From TWA4 sp034086685 (lineage in GTDB: Bacteria; Bacillota; Clostridia; Lachnospirales; Lachnospiraceae), in NCBI GenBank assembly GCA_034086685.1, contig JAXDZY010000031.1, positions 1 through 31,054 of the forward strand: a stretch of DNA of 31,054 nt, given 5' to 3'. The number at the start of each line of letters is the position of its first letter. The stretch's first letter is position 1. The notes below the pieces were generated by a model, which searched no databases, was not told where the DNA came from, and was given only the letters and a program-made list of their open reading frames with translations. A program made the position numbers and the translations under genes. Positions 24,471-31,054 of the stretch are shown in pieces.

Positions 24471-24773
24471 CTACCGGATGGGATTATGTACCGTTACCAG
24501 CTTTGTTCCATCAGGAAAGGTTGCTTCCACCTGCACTTCTGTTACCATATCACTGACGCCTTCCATAACATCATCTTTTTTAAGAATCCGGCTGCCCAGC
24601 TGCATCAATTCCACAACTTCCTTTCCATCTCTGGCCATTTCCAGAAGCTCGGAACTGATGTAGGCAACTGATTCCACATAATTCAGTTTCAGGCCTCTCT
24701 CTTTACGCTCCTTTGCCAGCATGCCGGCCATATGAAGCATCAGTTTCTCCTGTTCTTTAGGATTTAAATGCAT
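24471..24773 (-). CDS. ureA: Urease gamma subunit UreA
   Basis: A 100-residue subunit of standard length. Motifs are MHLNPKEQEKLMLHMAGMLA, KERKERGLKLNYVESVAYIS and VEATFPDGTKLVTVHNPI. It is a structural subunit of the (ABC)3 urease. The ATG at 24773 has GGGAGG 6 bases before it. It is the first gene of the urease structural operon; I see no clear sigma-A promoter immediately upstream, so transcription may start further up or depend on an activator. Confidence 0.95.
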   Translation of the reverse strand: MHLNPKEQEKLMLHMAGMLAKERKERGLKLNYVESVAYISSELLEMARDGKEVVELMQLGSRILKKDDVMEGVSDMVTEVQVEATFPDGTKLVTVHNPIR

Positions 24774-24800
24774 TTTTTACCTCCCGTAAATATCTTATTT

Positions 24801-24834
24801 GCAGCTGCCGGAGGGGCGGACACCGGACAGCTGC
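24801..24834 (-). promoter_or_regulatory. GC-rich hairpin in the ureA leader
   Basis: GCAGCTG (24801-24807) pairs with CAGCTGC (24828-24834), and CCGG/CCGG continues the stem inward. It lies about 28 bases before the ureA ATG. No T-run follows, so it is more likely a leader structure affecting stability or translation than a terminator. Confidence 0.4.
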
Positions 24835-24877
24835 ATTTTCAATTGTTTGAAATCTGATTTAAAGTCTGATAAACGAA

Positions 24878-25516
24878 TCAGATATCTCTCCCGGAAAGAC
24901 GCATCTCTGTGTAGTCTTTAATAAGTTTTACACAATTTTCCTTACTTACCCGGGCTGTATTCAGCACCAGATCATAATTGGTGGGATTAGTCCAATCCTC
25001 ACCGCCGGAGTAATATTTATAGTATTCGGCACGATATTTATCTGTATGATAGATCATACGGTTTGCCTCATCTTCCTCCACGCCCAGGCGGTTCATGATA
25101 CTCTGCACACAGTATGCCCGCGGTGCCTCAATATAGACACTGATCACATTGTCATATCTTCTCAGAATGTTATTGGCGCATTTTCCGATGATAATGCAGG
25201 ATTCCGTTTTTGCCAGATTTCTGATAATCTCCGCCTGGATATTAAACAGATTCAGATCTGAAACGAACTCTTTCTCCGTGGGTTTCGCAATAGTATTGGT
25301 TCCCGGAATACCGGACAGACGTTTTGCCACATAAGACCCTCTCAGCTTTTCATCCACTTCCACAAACAGATTCTCGCTGATTCCGCTGTACTCTGATGCC
25401 ATCTTCAGGATCTGCCTCTCATAACAGGGTATTCCGAGTTCTTTTGATAACATATTACCAATGGTTTTTCCTCCGCTTCCGAATCCTCTGGCAATCGTAA
25501 TAACATAATTTTTCAT
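24878..25516 (-). CDS. Cytidylate-kinase-like protein (first of tandem pair)
   Basis: A 212-residue P-loop protein of the Cytidylate_kin2 family. It begins MKNYVITIARGFGSGGKTIG (nucleotide-binding loop), followed by KELGIPCYERQILKMASEYS and a nucleotide-base region with CIIIGKCANNILRRYDNVIS. Family members are predicted nucleoside monophosphate kinases; the real substrate is unproven. The start is the ATG at 25516 with AGGTGGGGG ahead; an upstream extension has no such site. The next gene on the right is a close paralogue. A promoter and a terminator lie just upstream (25555-25637). It is followed by ureA after 104 bases, though no functional link with urease is known. Confidence 0.82.
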   Translation of the reverse strand: MKNYVITIARGFGSGGKTIGNMLSKELGIPCYERQILKMASEYSGISENLFVEVDEKLRGSYVAKRLSGIPGTNTIAKPTEKEFVSDLNLFNIQAEIIRNLAKTESCIIIGKCANNILRRYDNVISVYIEAPRAYCVQSIMNRLGVEEDEANRMIYHTDKYRAEYYKYYSGGEDWTNPTNYDLVLNTARVSKENCVKLIKDYTEMRLSGRDI

Positions 25517-25554
25517 AATATCCCCCACCTTTCTTTTTCCTGGCTCTGAACAAT

Positions 25555-25601
25555 AAAAAAGGCACATTCAACGACGCGCCACTCGTCTTTGAATGTACCT
25601 T
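25555..25601 (-). terminator. Strong terminator in the leader of the first cytidylate-kinase-like gene
   Basis: On the minus strand the arms at 25589-25601 and 25559-25571 form about 13 pairs (AAGGTACATTCAA with TTGAATGTGCCTT, one G-U), with a further GACG/CGTC helix inside and six T after. The hairpin starts at the predicted first base of the transcript from the promoter at 25609-25637 and ends about 38 bases before the ATG. It may terminate the upstream gene, act as an attenuator, or both. Confidence 0.8.
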
Positions 25602-25608
25602 AAAAAGC

Positions 25609-25637
25609 ATAATACCAGATTTTTATAAAAGGTGCAA
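25609..25637 (-). promoter_or_regulatory. Sigma-A promoter between the two cytidylate-kinase-like genes
   Basis: On the minus strand TTGCAC (25632-25637), a 17-base spacer, TATTAT (25609-25614). The predicted start is near 25602, right at the foot of the terminator hairpin. Confidence 0.6.
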
Positions 25638-25645
25638 CTGAAATT

Positions 25646-26278
25646 TTACAGTTCTCCTGTCTTCAGTTTCACATATTCTTTAATAATCTTGACACAGTTT
25701 TCACGCCCCATACGCGCCGTATTCAATACCAGATCATAATTGGTGGGATTGGTCCAGTCCTGTCCTCCGGAATAATACTTATAATATTCTGCACGGTATT
25801 TATCTGTACGATAAATCATGCCATTGGCTTCATCTTCTTCCACTCCCAAACGTTCCATAATACTTTTGACGCAATACTCTCTGGGAGCCTCCACATAAAC
25901 ACTGATAGTATTACTGTAATTTCTCAGAATACGATCGGCACATTTTCCGATAATGATACATGATTCCGTTTTTGCCAGATTGCGGATAATCTGTGCCTGT
26001 ATATTGTACAGATTCACATCCGATACAAACTCCTTCTGGGCAGGCTCCGCAATGGAATTGGTATTGGGAAAACCTGAAAGCTTTTTGGCAATATAAGAGC
26101 CACGCAGTTTTTCGTCCACCTCTGCAAATAAATTCTCATTAATTCCACTGTATTCCGATGCCATTTTCAAAATCTGCCTTTCATAGCAGGGAATCCCCAG
26201 TTCCTGCGACAGCATATTTCCGATCATTTTTCCGCCGCTGCCAAATCCCCGGGCAATTGTAATTACATAATTTTTCAT
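25646..26278 (-). CDS. Cytidylate-kinase-like protein (second of tandem pair)
   Basis: A 210-residue paralogue of its downstream neighbour, nearly identical over long stretches: MKNYVITIARGFGSGGKMIG at the start, KLRGSYIAKKLSGFPNTNS in the middle, YYKYYSGGQDWTNPTNYDLV near the end. The P-loop lysine is followed by Met instead of the Thr seen in the other copy, which may affect phosphate binding. The ATG at 26278 has GGAGGG about 11 bases ahead. Its leader also contains a terminator-like hairpin (26307-26333). Clearly a tandem duplication; specific substrates unknown. Confidence 0.82.
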   Translation of the reverse strand: MKNYVITIARGFGSGGKMIGNMLSQELGIPCYERQILKMASEYSGINENLFAEVDEKLRGSYIAKKLSGFPNTNSIAEPAQKEFVSDVNLYNIQAQIIRNLAKTESCIIIGKCADRILRNYSNTISVYVEAPREYCVKSIMERLGVEEDEANGMIYRTDKYRAEYYKYYSGGQDWTNPTNYDLVLNTARMGRENCVKIIKEYVKLKTGEL

Positions 26279-26306
26279 AAAAATGTGATCCCTCCAGTCA
26301 CATGGA

Positions 26307-26333
26307 TAAAATGCGCCGGGTATATCTCCCGGC
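26307..26333 (-). terminator. Terminator-like hairpin in the leader of the second cytidylate-kinase-like gene
   Basis: GCCGGG (26315-26320) and CCCGGC (26328-26333) form a GC-rich stem with a 7-base loop, followed on the minus strand by GCATTTTA. It ends about 30 bases before the start codon, the same place as in the paralogue. The T-run is short, so termination would be partial. Confidence 0.5.
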
Positions 26334-26404
26334 ATCACTTTCCGTATTATCTGTAATTATTATTTTAACATCCCGGGAACACCGGTTTCTATGAAAAATC
26401 GGAC

Positions 26405-28939
26405 CTATTTTCTCATCCTCCTGCGAACCAGGTAACCTCCTGCAATGAAGATTCCGCATACCGTCAATATCACCCCGGCCTTCTTGCCCGGTGCTGCATA
26501 ATAAATTACAATTTCATGCCGTCCCTTTTCCAGCTTTACCCCGGTAAATCCTTCATTGACCACCTCTGCATCACATTTTTCACCATCCACCAGTATTATA
26601 AAATTTTCATCATGTGGAATGGAGGTAATCAGATATCCATCCTTTTTCATATGAATACTGCCTGAAAGTACCTGGCTTGTTTTTCTACAACTTTTAGAAT
26701 CCGATTCATTACTGCTGTCGAAGCTCTGCCTGTCAGCTTTTCCTGTATAAAGAGGTGCCAGATATATCTGGGAATCGGTGACTGTATAATCACCCTCTCC
26801 GAAGTCAAAAACCACATCCTTCTGTCCTGCGTTGATTCCCACAGCATAGGTAAATACCGTATTTCCATTATAATAAATATGATTCTTCGAGCAGAGATTA
26901 TTGGAAGCTGTACCGACTTTAATCAAAACATCTTTATTCTTTCGGTTTTTCACGTGAAACCTTACAAAAAGAATCTGTTCCTTATCGGATTCCGGCAGCT
27001 CCACACGGATTTCTCCCTGAGGGCTGCCTTCGATCTGATCTGTAAAATCAAGTTTTCTGACAGACTCCACCAATGTATCTTCCGGATTTACAGCAGACAC
27101 AGACTCCTCATTTTCCCCTGCCACAGCATACTGAAGAAACACCAGCTGGCTGTACGGAAACTCCAGCTGTTCATACGTCTGTGAGCTTATTAATTCTGAA
27201 ATACCATATACCAGAGGAAGCGCATTTTCATCTTTATACAGATTCAGCCCCTCTGAACTTTCATCTGTATTTATACCCGCTTCTTCATATCCCACCGGTT
27301 TTTCCTCAGATATCACATACTTTACTCCCATCAGTTTTCGGAAAATCACATTTTCAGAAGGATTTTCCATCAGCGTATTTCGATAACCTTTTTCCACATC
27401 AAAAATCTCATTACGGAAATTGCTGTAACAGGTATTAAAAGCAGATGAATACAACGAAGTAATATTCTGATCAATATGAAAAATACGGTTCATATTTTTA
27501 AAATTATCACTATTTTTTCCGTAGTATTCCATACGATAAAGCGAATCATCTTCCTGAACAGTTTTATCAATTATCTGCGCAATTTCTTTCCGTTTATCCA
27601 GCTCCAGATCCGACCAGTTCAGACCCGCATCCGAATTCTTCCAGCTGACTCCGGCAGCAATAATCATAATACAGATGGACGGAATCATAATCATTCTCAC
27701 ATCCGGCTTCCATTTATAGTACAGTAAAACAGCCCCCATCAGCAAAAGAAGATCCAGAATGTATAAATAATTATCTCTGTTAATTTTCAAAGTAACCGCA
27801 AAATACAGTATCAGAAGAAAAAATGCCGGCAGAATTCCTTTCCTGCCTGTTTTCATGGAAGCCATCCACAATCCCACCTGAAAGCACATAAGCGGGATAA
27901 AAGGAATTAATGACTTTTCCCGATCATACAGAAATCCATTCAGTGCATAGGAGCATATTGGGAAAGCAGTTATGAAAAACAGACCGATGCTTAAAACCCT
28001 TTCTTCAATTTTCTTTCGAAACATACCGGCCAGCACAGCAATGATTGCTATACAGCTCAGCCCCATCCCATACTTTCCATACAGGATTCTTCCTGGTTTT
28101 CCAAGCGGTAAAAAAAGAGAAAGCAGATCGACAACCGGTTTCTGATCATCTGTGCCTCTGCCCCCCAACAAAGCTGCTGCCGTAGGAACCAGATAGAAAC
28201 AGCTGAGAAAAACGGCTGTAAAAATAATACTCATGTATTTCAAAGCCGCTCCTGTAATTGACCCGACTGTAATGTTTACTTCATTTTCCCGGCTGATTTT
28301 TAAATAGCAATACAGTGCATACAGACAAAGGCACACTATGCTCCCAATACTGAAATAAAAACTGGTCAGAATCATCAGTAAAATGCTGATGCACACCAGC
28401 CCGGCCTTTCTTTTTTCAAAATACCGGTCTGTACCGATCAATCCCATACACAAAAACGGCATATAGTTTACAAACATAACCTGCACGCAGGAATGATAAA
28501 ACAAAGGAGCCGCAAGCATAAACATCAGACCTGAAAAAAAACAGATTGTTCTCTCCAGTTTTCTGCTTACCAGCCAGTAATGGAATAACAGAACCGAAGC
28601 GATAAATGATATCAGAGAAAGCCCCATTATCCATAGATCCATGGGAATCCGCGGAAACAGCCATGACAACATGATGCAGGGATTTAAAAGTCCGTAGTAT
28701 GCAAAATTGAAAATATTCTGCCCGCCTCCCAGTTGCATCGAAAAATCCGGATATATTTCTCCTGTTTTATAAAATAATTGGCGGAAATAATCCGGTAAAA
28801 CACTGTGCTGCGAAATCCAGTCCACACCGGACCCGAAAAGCTCTGCTTTCCGTACCAGCAAAAAAACAGCTGCCATTGCCACGGCAGCCATAAACAAAAA
28901 AAATCTATCCAGGTTAAGATTATGTCTCTTCATTTCCAT
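26405..28939 (-). CDS. yfhO: YfhO-family membrane glycosylation protein
   Basis: An 844-residue polytopic protein. The first helix (FFLFMAAVAMAAVFLLV) is followed by a long extracytoplasmic loop with GSGVDWISQHSVLPDYFRQ and LGGGQNIFNFAYYGLLNP, typical of YfhO, then about a dozen further helices in the first 430 residues. A large soluble domain of about 370 residues follows, and a final helix ends VRRRMRK. In Bacillus, YfhO works with the lipid-linked sugar synthase CsbB to add GlcNAc to lipoteichoic acid outside the membrane. Here the GT2 gene overlaps its start by 20 bases, the same pairing. The acceptor in this organism is not known. It carries a parS-like site within the reading frame. Confidence 0.85.
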   Translation of the reverse strand: MEMKRHNLNLDRFFLFMAAVAMAAVFLLVRKAELFGSGVDWISQHSVLPDYFRQLFYKTGEIYPDFSMQLGGGQNIFNFAYYGLLNPCIMLSWLFPRIPMDLWIMGLSLISFIASVLLFHYWLVSRKLERTICFFSGLMFMLAAPLFYHSCVQVMFVNYMPFLCMGLIGTDRYFEKRKAGLVCISILLMILTSFYFSIGSIVCLCLYALYCYLKISRENEVNITVGSITGAALKYMSIIFTAVFLSCFYLVPTAAALLGGRGTDDQKPVVDLLSLFLPLGKPGRILYGKYGMGLSCIAIIAVLAGMFRKKIEERVLSIGLFFITAFPICSYALNGFLYDREKSLIPFIPLMCFQVGLWMASMKTGRKGILPAFFLLILYFAVTLKINRDNYLYILDLLLLMGAVLLYYKWKPDVRMIMIPSICIMIIAAGVSWKNSDAGLNWSDLELDKRKEIAQIIDKTVQEDDSLYRMEYYGKNSDNFKNMNRIFHIDQNITSLYSSAFNTCYSNFRNEIFDVEKGYRNTLMENPSENVIFRKLMGVKYVISEEKPVGYEEAGINTDESSEGLNLYKDENALPLVYGISELISSQTYEQLEFPYSQLVFLQYAVAGENEESVSAVNPEDTLVESVRKLDFTDQIEGSPQGEIRVELPESDKEQILFVRFHVKNRKNKDVLIKVGTASNNLCSKNHIYYNGNTVFTYAVGINAGQKDVVFDFGEGDYTVTDSQIYLAPLYTGKADRQSFDSSNESDSKSCRKTSQVLSGSIHMKKDGYLITSIPHDENFIILVDGEKCDAEVVNEGFTGVKLEKGRHEIVIYYAAPGKKAGVILTVCGIFIAGGYLVRRRMRK
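26946..26961. promoter_or_regulatory. parS-like site (14/16) inside yfhO
   Basis: TTTTTCACGTGAAACC matches the parS consensus at 14 of 16 positions, and the inner 12-base palindrome TTTCACGTGAAA is intact. It encodes Phe-His-Val-Lys in yfhO. It lies 2.5 kb from the perfect site on its left. Confidence 0.55.
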
Positions 28940-29867
28940 CCATCCCCTCTTCTTTCAGTAAATACAACGGCCTGCTCTTGGTTTCCATATAGGTTTTGGA
29001 TAAATACTGTCCGATAATTCCCAGACAGAGCAGCTGAATACCGCTCACCATCAGAATGATGCAGGCCAGAGAAGGCCAGCCGGGTGTTGAATCTCCCCAC
29101 ACAAAGGTGCGTACCACAATAAACAGAATTACTGTAAAAGAAATCATGCAGAATAATGCCCCGATTGCGGACGCCAGGTACAGAGGTGTTACAGAAAAAC
29201 AGGTAATTCCCTGAATTGAGTATTTCAGTAATTTAAAAAATGACCATTTTGTTTTTCCGGCAACTCTTTCTGTATTATGATACTCCAGCCATTTTGTAGA
29301 AAAACCGACCCATCCGAATATCCCTTTTGAAAATCGATTATACTCACTCATCTTCAGTACCGCATCTGTCATTTTCCTGCTCATAAGCCGGTAATCTCTT
29401 GCTCCTCTCACGATCTCCACATCAGATATCCTGTTTATGACTCTATAGAAACAATCTGAAAAAAATGAACGGATTACCGGTTCTCCTTTTCGATCCATCC
29501 TTCTTGTTCCCACACAGTCATACGGCTCATGTTCCAGAATATCGTACATTTCCTTCAACATGAAGGGCGGATCCTGCAGATCAGCATCCATTAAACCTAC
29601 ATAATCACCTTTCGCATGCTGAAGCCCGGCATAAATAGCTGCTTCCTTACCAAAATTCCGACTGAAAGACAGATACCTGCACCGCCTATCTTTCACGTGA
29701 AACGATTTCAGTAAATTTAAAGTACCATCCTTTGAGCCGTCATCTACAAAAATCAACTCAAAAACCGCATCCTTCATCTCATCCATTGTACGACACATTT
29801 CTTCATAGTACAGCGGTAATACTTCCTCTTCATTAAAGCAGGGAATTATGATACTTATTAACTTCAC
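28920..29867 (-). CDS. CsbB/GtrB-type polyprenyl-phosphate glycosyltransferase
   Basis: A 315-residue GT2 enzyme. The GT-A domain contains IIIPCFNEEEVLPLYYEEM, the donor-binding Asp42-Asp43 in FVDDGSKDGT, and the metal-binding D94-A-D96 in LMDADLQDPP. Two C-terminal helices (LYLASAIGALFCMISFTVIL and the CIILMVSGIQLLCLGIIGQY segment) anchor it. This is the layout of enzymes that move a sugar from a nucleotide to undecaprenyl phosphate. The start is a GTG at 29867 with AGAGGCGG before it. It overlaps yfhO, matching the CsbB-YfhO pair of Bacillus, so the product probably supplies the lipid-linked sugar for YfhO. Confidence 0.88.
   Translation of the reverse strand: MKLISIIIPCFNEEEVLPLYYEEMCRTMDEMKDAVFELIFVDDGSKDGTLNLLKSFHVKDRRCRYLSFSRNFGKEAAIYAGLQHAKGDYVGLMDADLQDPPFMLKEMYDILEHEPYDCVGTRRMDRKGEPVIRSFFSDCFYRVINRISDVEIVRGARDYRLMSRKMTDAVLKMSEYNRFSKGIFGWVGFSTKWLEYHNTERVAGKTKWSFFKLLKYSIQGITCFSVTPLYLASAIGALFCMISFTVILFIVVRTFVWGDSTPGWPSLACIILMVSGIQLLCLGIIGQYLSKTYMETKSRPLYLLKEEGMDGNEET
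29689..29704. promoter_or_regulatory. parS-like site (14/16) inside the glycosyltransferase gene
   Basis: TCTTTCACGTGAAACG matches parS at 14 of 16 positions with the inner palindrome TTTCACGTGAAA intact. As in yfhO it is read as Phe-His-Val-Lys. Confidence 0.55.
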
Positions 29868-29940
29868 AATAATTTTCCGCCTCTTTTTACAACCTGTTTC
29901 ATCAAACCGGTTTTTATATAATAACGTTTATTTCCTGAAC

Positions 29941-29969
29941 AATATATCAGATATTCTGCACAGGAACAA
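29941..29969 (-). promoter_or_regulatory. Probable promoter of the glycosyltransferase-yfhO operon
   Basis: On the minus strand TTGTTC (29964-29969), a 17-base spacer, TATATT (29941-29946), about 75 bases before the GTG start. The gap between spmA and this gene (30053-29868) is AT-rich and otherwise featureless. Confidence 0.45.
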
Positions 29970-30053
29970 TAAATTTAAAGCTTTTATAAAACAACCTTAA
30001 AACTCTTAACCTGAACTTTCTGGATTATTAAATAACTTGAGAAAATCGAAAAG

Positions 30054-30647
30054 TTATCCCCTGTGCATCCTATCCATTATCCTGCAGAATATCACAGCCA
30101 CAATTGTACTTACTGTTGTGACCATAATTGCAGGACCAACAATGGCTGTCGGATTGGAACTTCCATATTGACTCCTGTATGCTATTATATTAATCGGAAT
30201 TAACTGGAGAGAAGAAATATTGATCAGCAGAAACACACACATTTCATTGCTGGCCACCCGCTTCTCATTTATCTGTTTCTGCTGTAATTCTGCCAGTTTT
30301 TCCATGGCCTCCAGTCCTGCCGGCGTGGCCGCCCATCCCAGGCCGAGAATATTGGCGATAAAATTAACCGATATGCATTTCAATGCCTGATGTTCTCTGG
30401 GAATACGCGGAAAAAGGAAATGGAGAAACGGCCACATTTTACGGCTCAAAGCTTCAATTAAACCTGCCTCCTGAGCAATCTCCATGATACCGCACCAGAA
30501 AGCAACTACTCCCAGAAGTGTAATACTCAGATCCACCGCATCTGCTGCCGCCCCCAGCATGGAATCCGTCACAGTCTGCAGATTTCCAGTCAAGAGTCCA
30601 TATACAAAGCCGACAATCAGCATCGCCGCCCAGATATGATTCAACAT
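30054..30647 (-). CDS. spmA: Spore maturation protein A (SpmA)
   Basis: A membrane protein of 197 residues from the ATG at 30647 (MLNHIWAAMLIVGFVYGLLT), the usual SpmA length. An upstream ATG at 30719 would add 24 polar residues and has a purine-rich site too close to it, so it is less likely but not excluded. It contains the nucleoside-recognition (Gate) domain: GVVAFWCGIMEIAQEAGLIE, FIANILGLGWAATPAGLEAM and ISSLQLIPINIIAYR. In Bacillus, SpmA and SpmB are needed for spore core dehydration. SpmB would normally follow but is absent here; the next gene is the glycosyltransferase. The presence of spmA suggests a spore-former. Confidence 0.88.
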   Translation of the reverse strand: MLNHIWAAMLIVGFVYGLLTGNLQTVTDSMLGAAADAVDLSITLLGVVAFWCGIMEIAQEAGLIEALSRKMWPFLHFLFPRIPREHQALKCISVNFIANILGLGWAATPAGLEAMEKLAELQQKQINEKRVASNEMCVFLLINISSLQLIPINIIAYRSQYGSSNPTAIVGPAIMVTTVSTIVAVIFCRIMDRMHRG

Positions 30648-30776
30648 AAAATATGTAATCCTTTTGTTGTAATATGTGATATTATATGAATCGTTTTCCC
30701 ATAAAATGTCTGTGTCCATTCCCCTTCCATATCCCTTATTGATTTTTAATTATACTCTTTATTCATATATTTATAT

Positions 30777-30805
30777 TTGCTTATGAATGCAAATAACGAT
30801 ATAAT
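30777..30805 (+). promoter_or_regulatory. Sigma-A promoter of the putative small RNA
   Basis: TTGCTT (30777-30782), a 17-base spacer and perfect TATAAT (30800-30805). The predicted start is near 30812. It points away from spmA and toward the terminator at 30870-30902. Confidence 0.6.
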
Positions 30806-30811
30806 ATTATC

Positions 30812-30906
30812 AGCATCAGAAATATCGCGAATATTTTCTGATAAAGCCTTCATATTATTTCCTTAATAAAAAACTCTGTCGATTGGTTGGCGACAGAGTT
30901 TTTTAT
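30812..30906 (+). ncRNA. Putative small RNA of about 95 bases
   Basis: A promoter, a 5' hairpin and a strong terminator lie in order within about 130 bases in the divergent gap between spmA and the right-hand gene. The 5' hairpin pairs ATCAGAAATAT (30815-30825) with a matching strand at 30831-30842 (one bulge), with a CGCG-containing loop. The region has no ribosome site or convincing ORF. It could be an independent regulatory RNA or an attenuated leader of the gene starting at 31043. No known RNA family recognised. Confidence 0.45.
30867..30906. terminator. Strong bidirectional terminator upstream of the right-edge gene
   Basis: AAAACTCTGTCG (30870-30881) is the exact reverse complement of CGACAGAGTTTT (30891-30902) with a 9-base loop, A-run before and T-run after. 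It lies between two divergent genes, neither of which ends here, so it must serve another transcript or act as an attenuator. Confidence 0.85.
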
Positions 30907-30971
30907 TTTTCTCACACGGTAAACGCACGTTTTTAGGGATGTTCAAAAAAAGATAAGTATGATAGATTGTA

Positions 30972-31008
30972 TACAGGAAAACGGTGACATATCCAAAATA
31001 ATCCTGTA
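30972..31008. repeat. Inverted repeat in front of the right-edge gene
   Basis: TACAGGA (30972-30978) and TCCTGTA (31002-31008) are inverted repeats 23 bases apart, ending 34 bases before the start codon at 31043. Possible operator or leader stem. Confidence 0.3.
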
Positions 31009-31042
31009 CAATGGAATCCAGAAAAATAATCTGGAGGAACCA

Positions 31043-31054
31043 ATGGAAACAAAT
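31043..31054 (+). CDS. Start of a plus-strand gene, cut by the window edge
   Basis: ATG at 31043 with the ribosome site GGAGGAACCA directly before it. Only four codons (Met-Glu-Thr-Asn) are visible, so no product can be named. It is divergent from spmA. Confidence 0.55.

Noticed and set aside
25555..25601. T-box riboswitch, because the hairpin loop contains GAGTGGCGCG, somewhat like the T-box sequence
   Set aside because: The conserved T-box bases are incomplete, and there is no room for a stem I/specifier domain between the promoter and the hairpin.
30054..30719. Longer SpmA starting at 30719
   Set aside because: It would add 24 polar residues not expected of SpmA, with the ribosome site too close. 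Kept as a less likely alternative in the spmA entry.
1..31054. CRISPR arrays, tRNA or rRNA genes, intact insertion sequences
   Set aside because: No regularly spaced repeats, no tRNA or rRNA signatures, and no transposase gene other than the recombinase tail were seen by reading.

Overview
The window looks like the chromosome of a spore-forming, anaerobic Firmicute, most likely a gut Lachnospiraceae (Blautia-like, genus not certain). The reasons are strong GGAGG ribosome sites, consensus sigma-A promoters, a DUF6106-type small membrane protein, a Cytidylate_kin2 pair, a SpmA homologue and a CUT1/GH2/GH42 galactoside locus. Almost every gene is on the minus strand, so the operons read from right to left.

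Left edge (1-1050): the tail of a large serine recombinase with a DUF4368 end, a 50-residue membrane peptide, and a decayed DUF4143-type ATPase gene. This looks like the remains of a mobile element. Next (1058-2719) is a CstA-family carbon-starvation transporter.

A urea system fills most of the rest in two pieces. Urease accessory genes ureE-F-G-D (2800-5562) lie downstream of the urea ABC transporter urtA-B-C-D-E (5818-10643). The urease structural genes ureA-B-C sit 12 kb away (22274-24773). Between the halves is a complete beta-galactoside locus: two tandem AraC regulators, a CUT1 sugar transporter (lipoprotein and two permeases), a GH2 and a GH42 beta-galactosidase (10967-21451), plus one plus-strand DUF6106-like gene. 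Urt would import urea, UreABC split it to ammonia and CO2, and UreEFGD load nickel into UreC.

Right part (24878-31054): two near-identical cytidylate-kinase-like genes, a CsbB/GtrB-type glycosyltransferase overlapping a YfhO-type membrane glycosylation protein, a lone spmA, a plausible independent small RNA, and the first codons of a plus-strand gene.

Two signals go beyond the genes. First, the segment 22.2-29.7 kb holds two perfect parS sites (TGTTTCACGTGAAACA) and two 14/16 matches, about 2.2-2.7 kb apart, so the window is probably close to oriC. Second, several leaders (urtA, both cytidylate-kinase-like genes, GH2) carry intrinsic-terminator hairpins just before the gene. In two of them the hairpin begins almost at the predicted transcription start of a good sigma-A promoter, which suggests regulated early termination. 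I saw no tRNA, rRNA, CRISPR array or intact insertion sequence.
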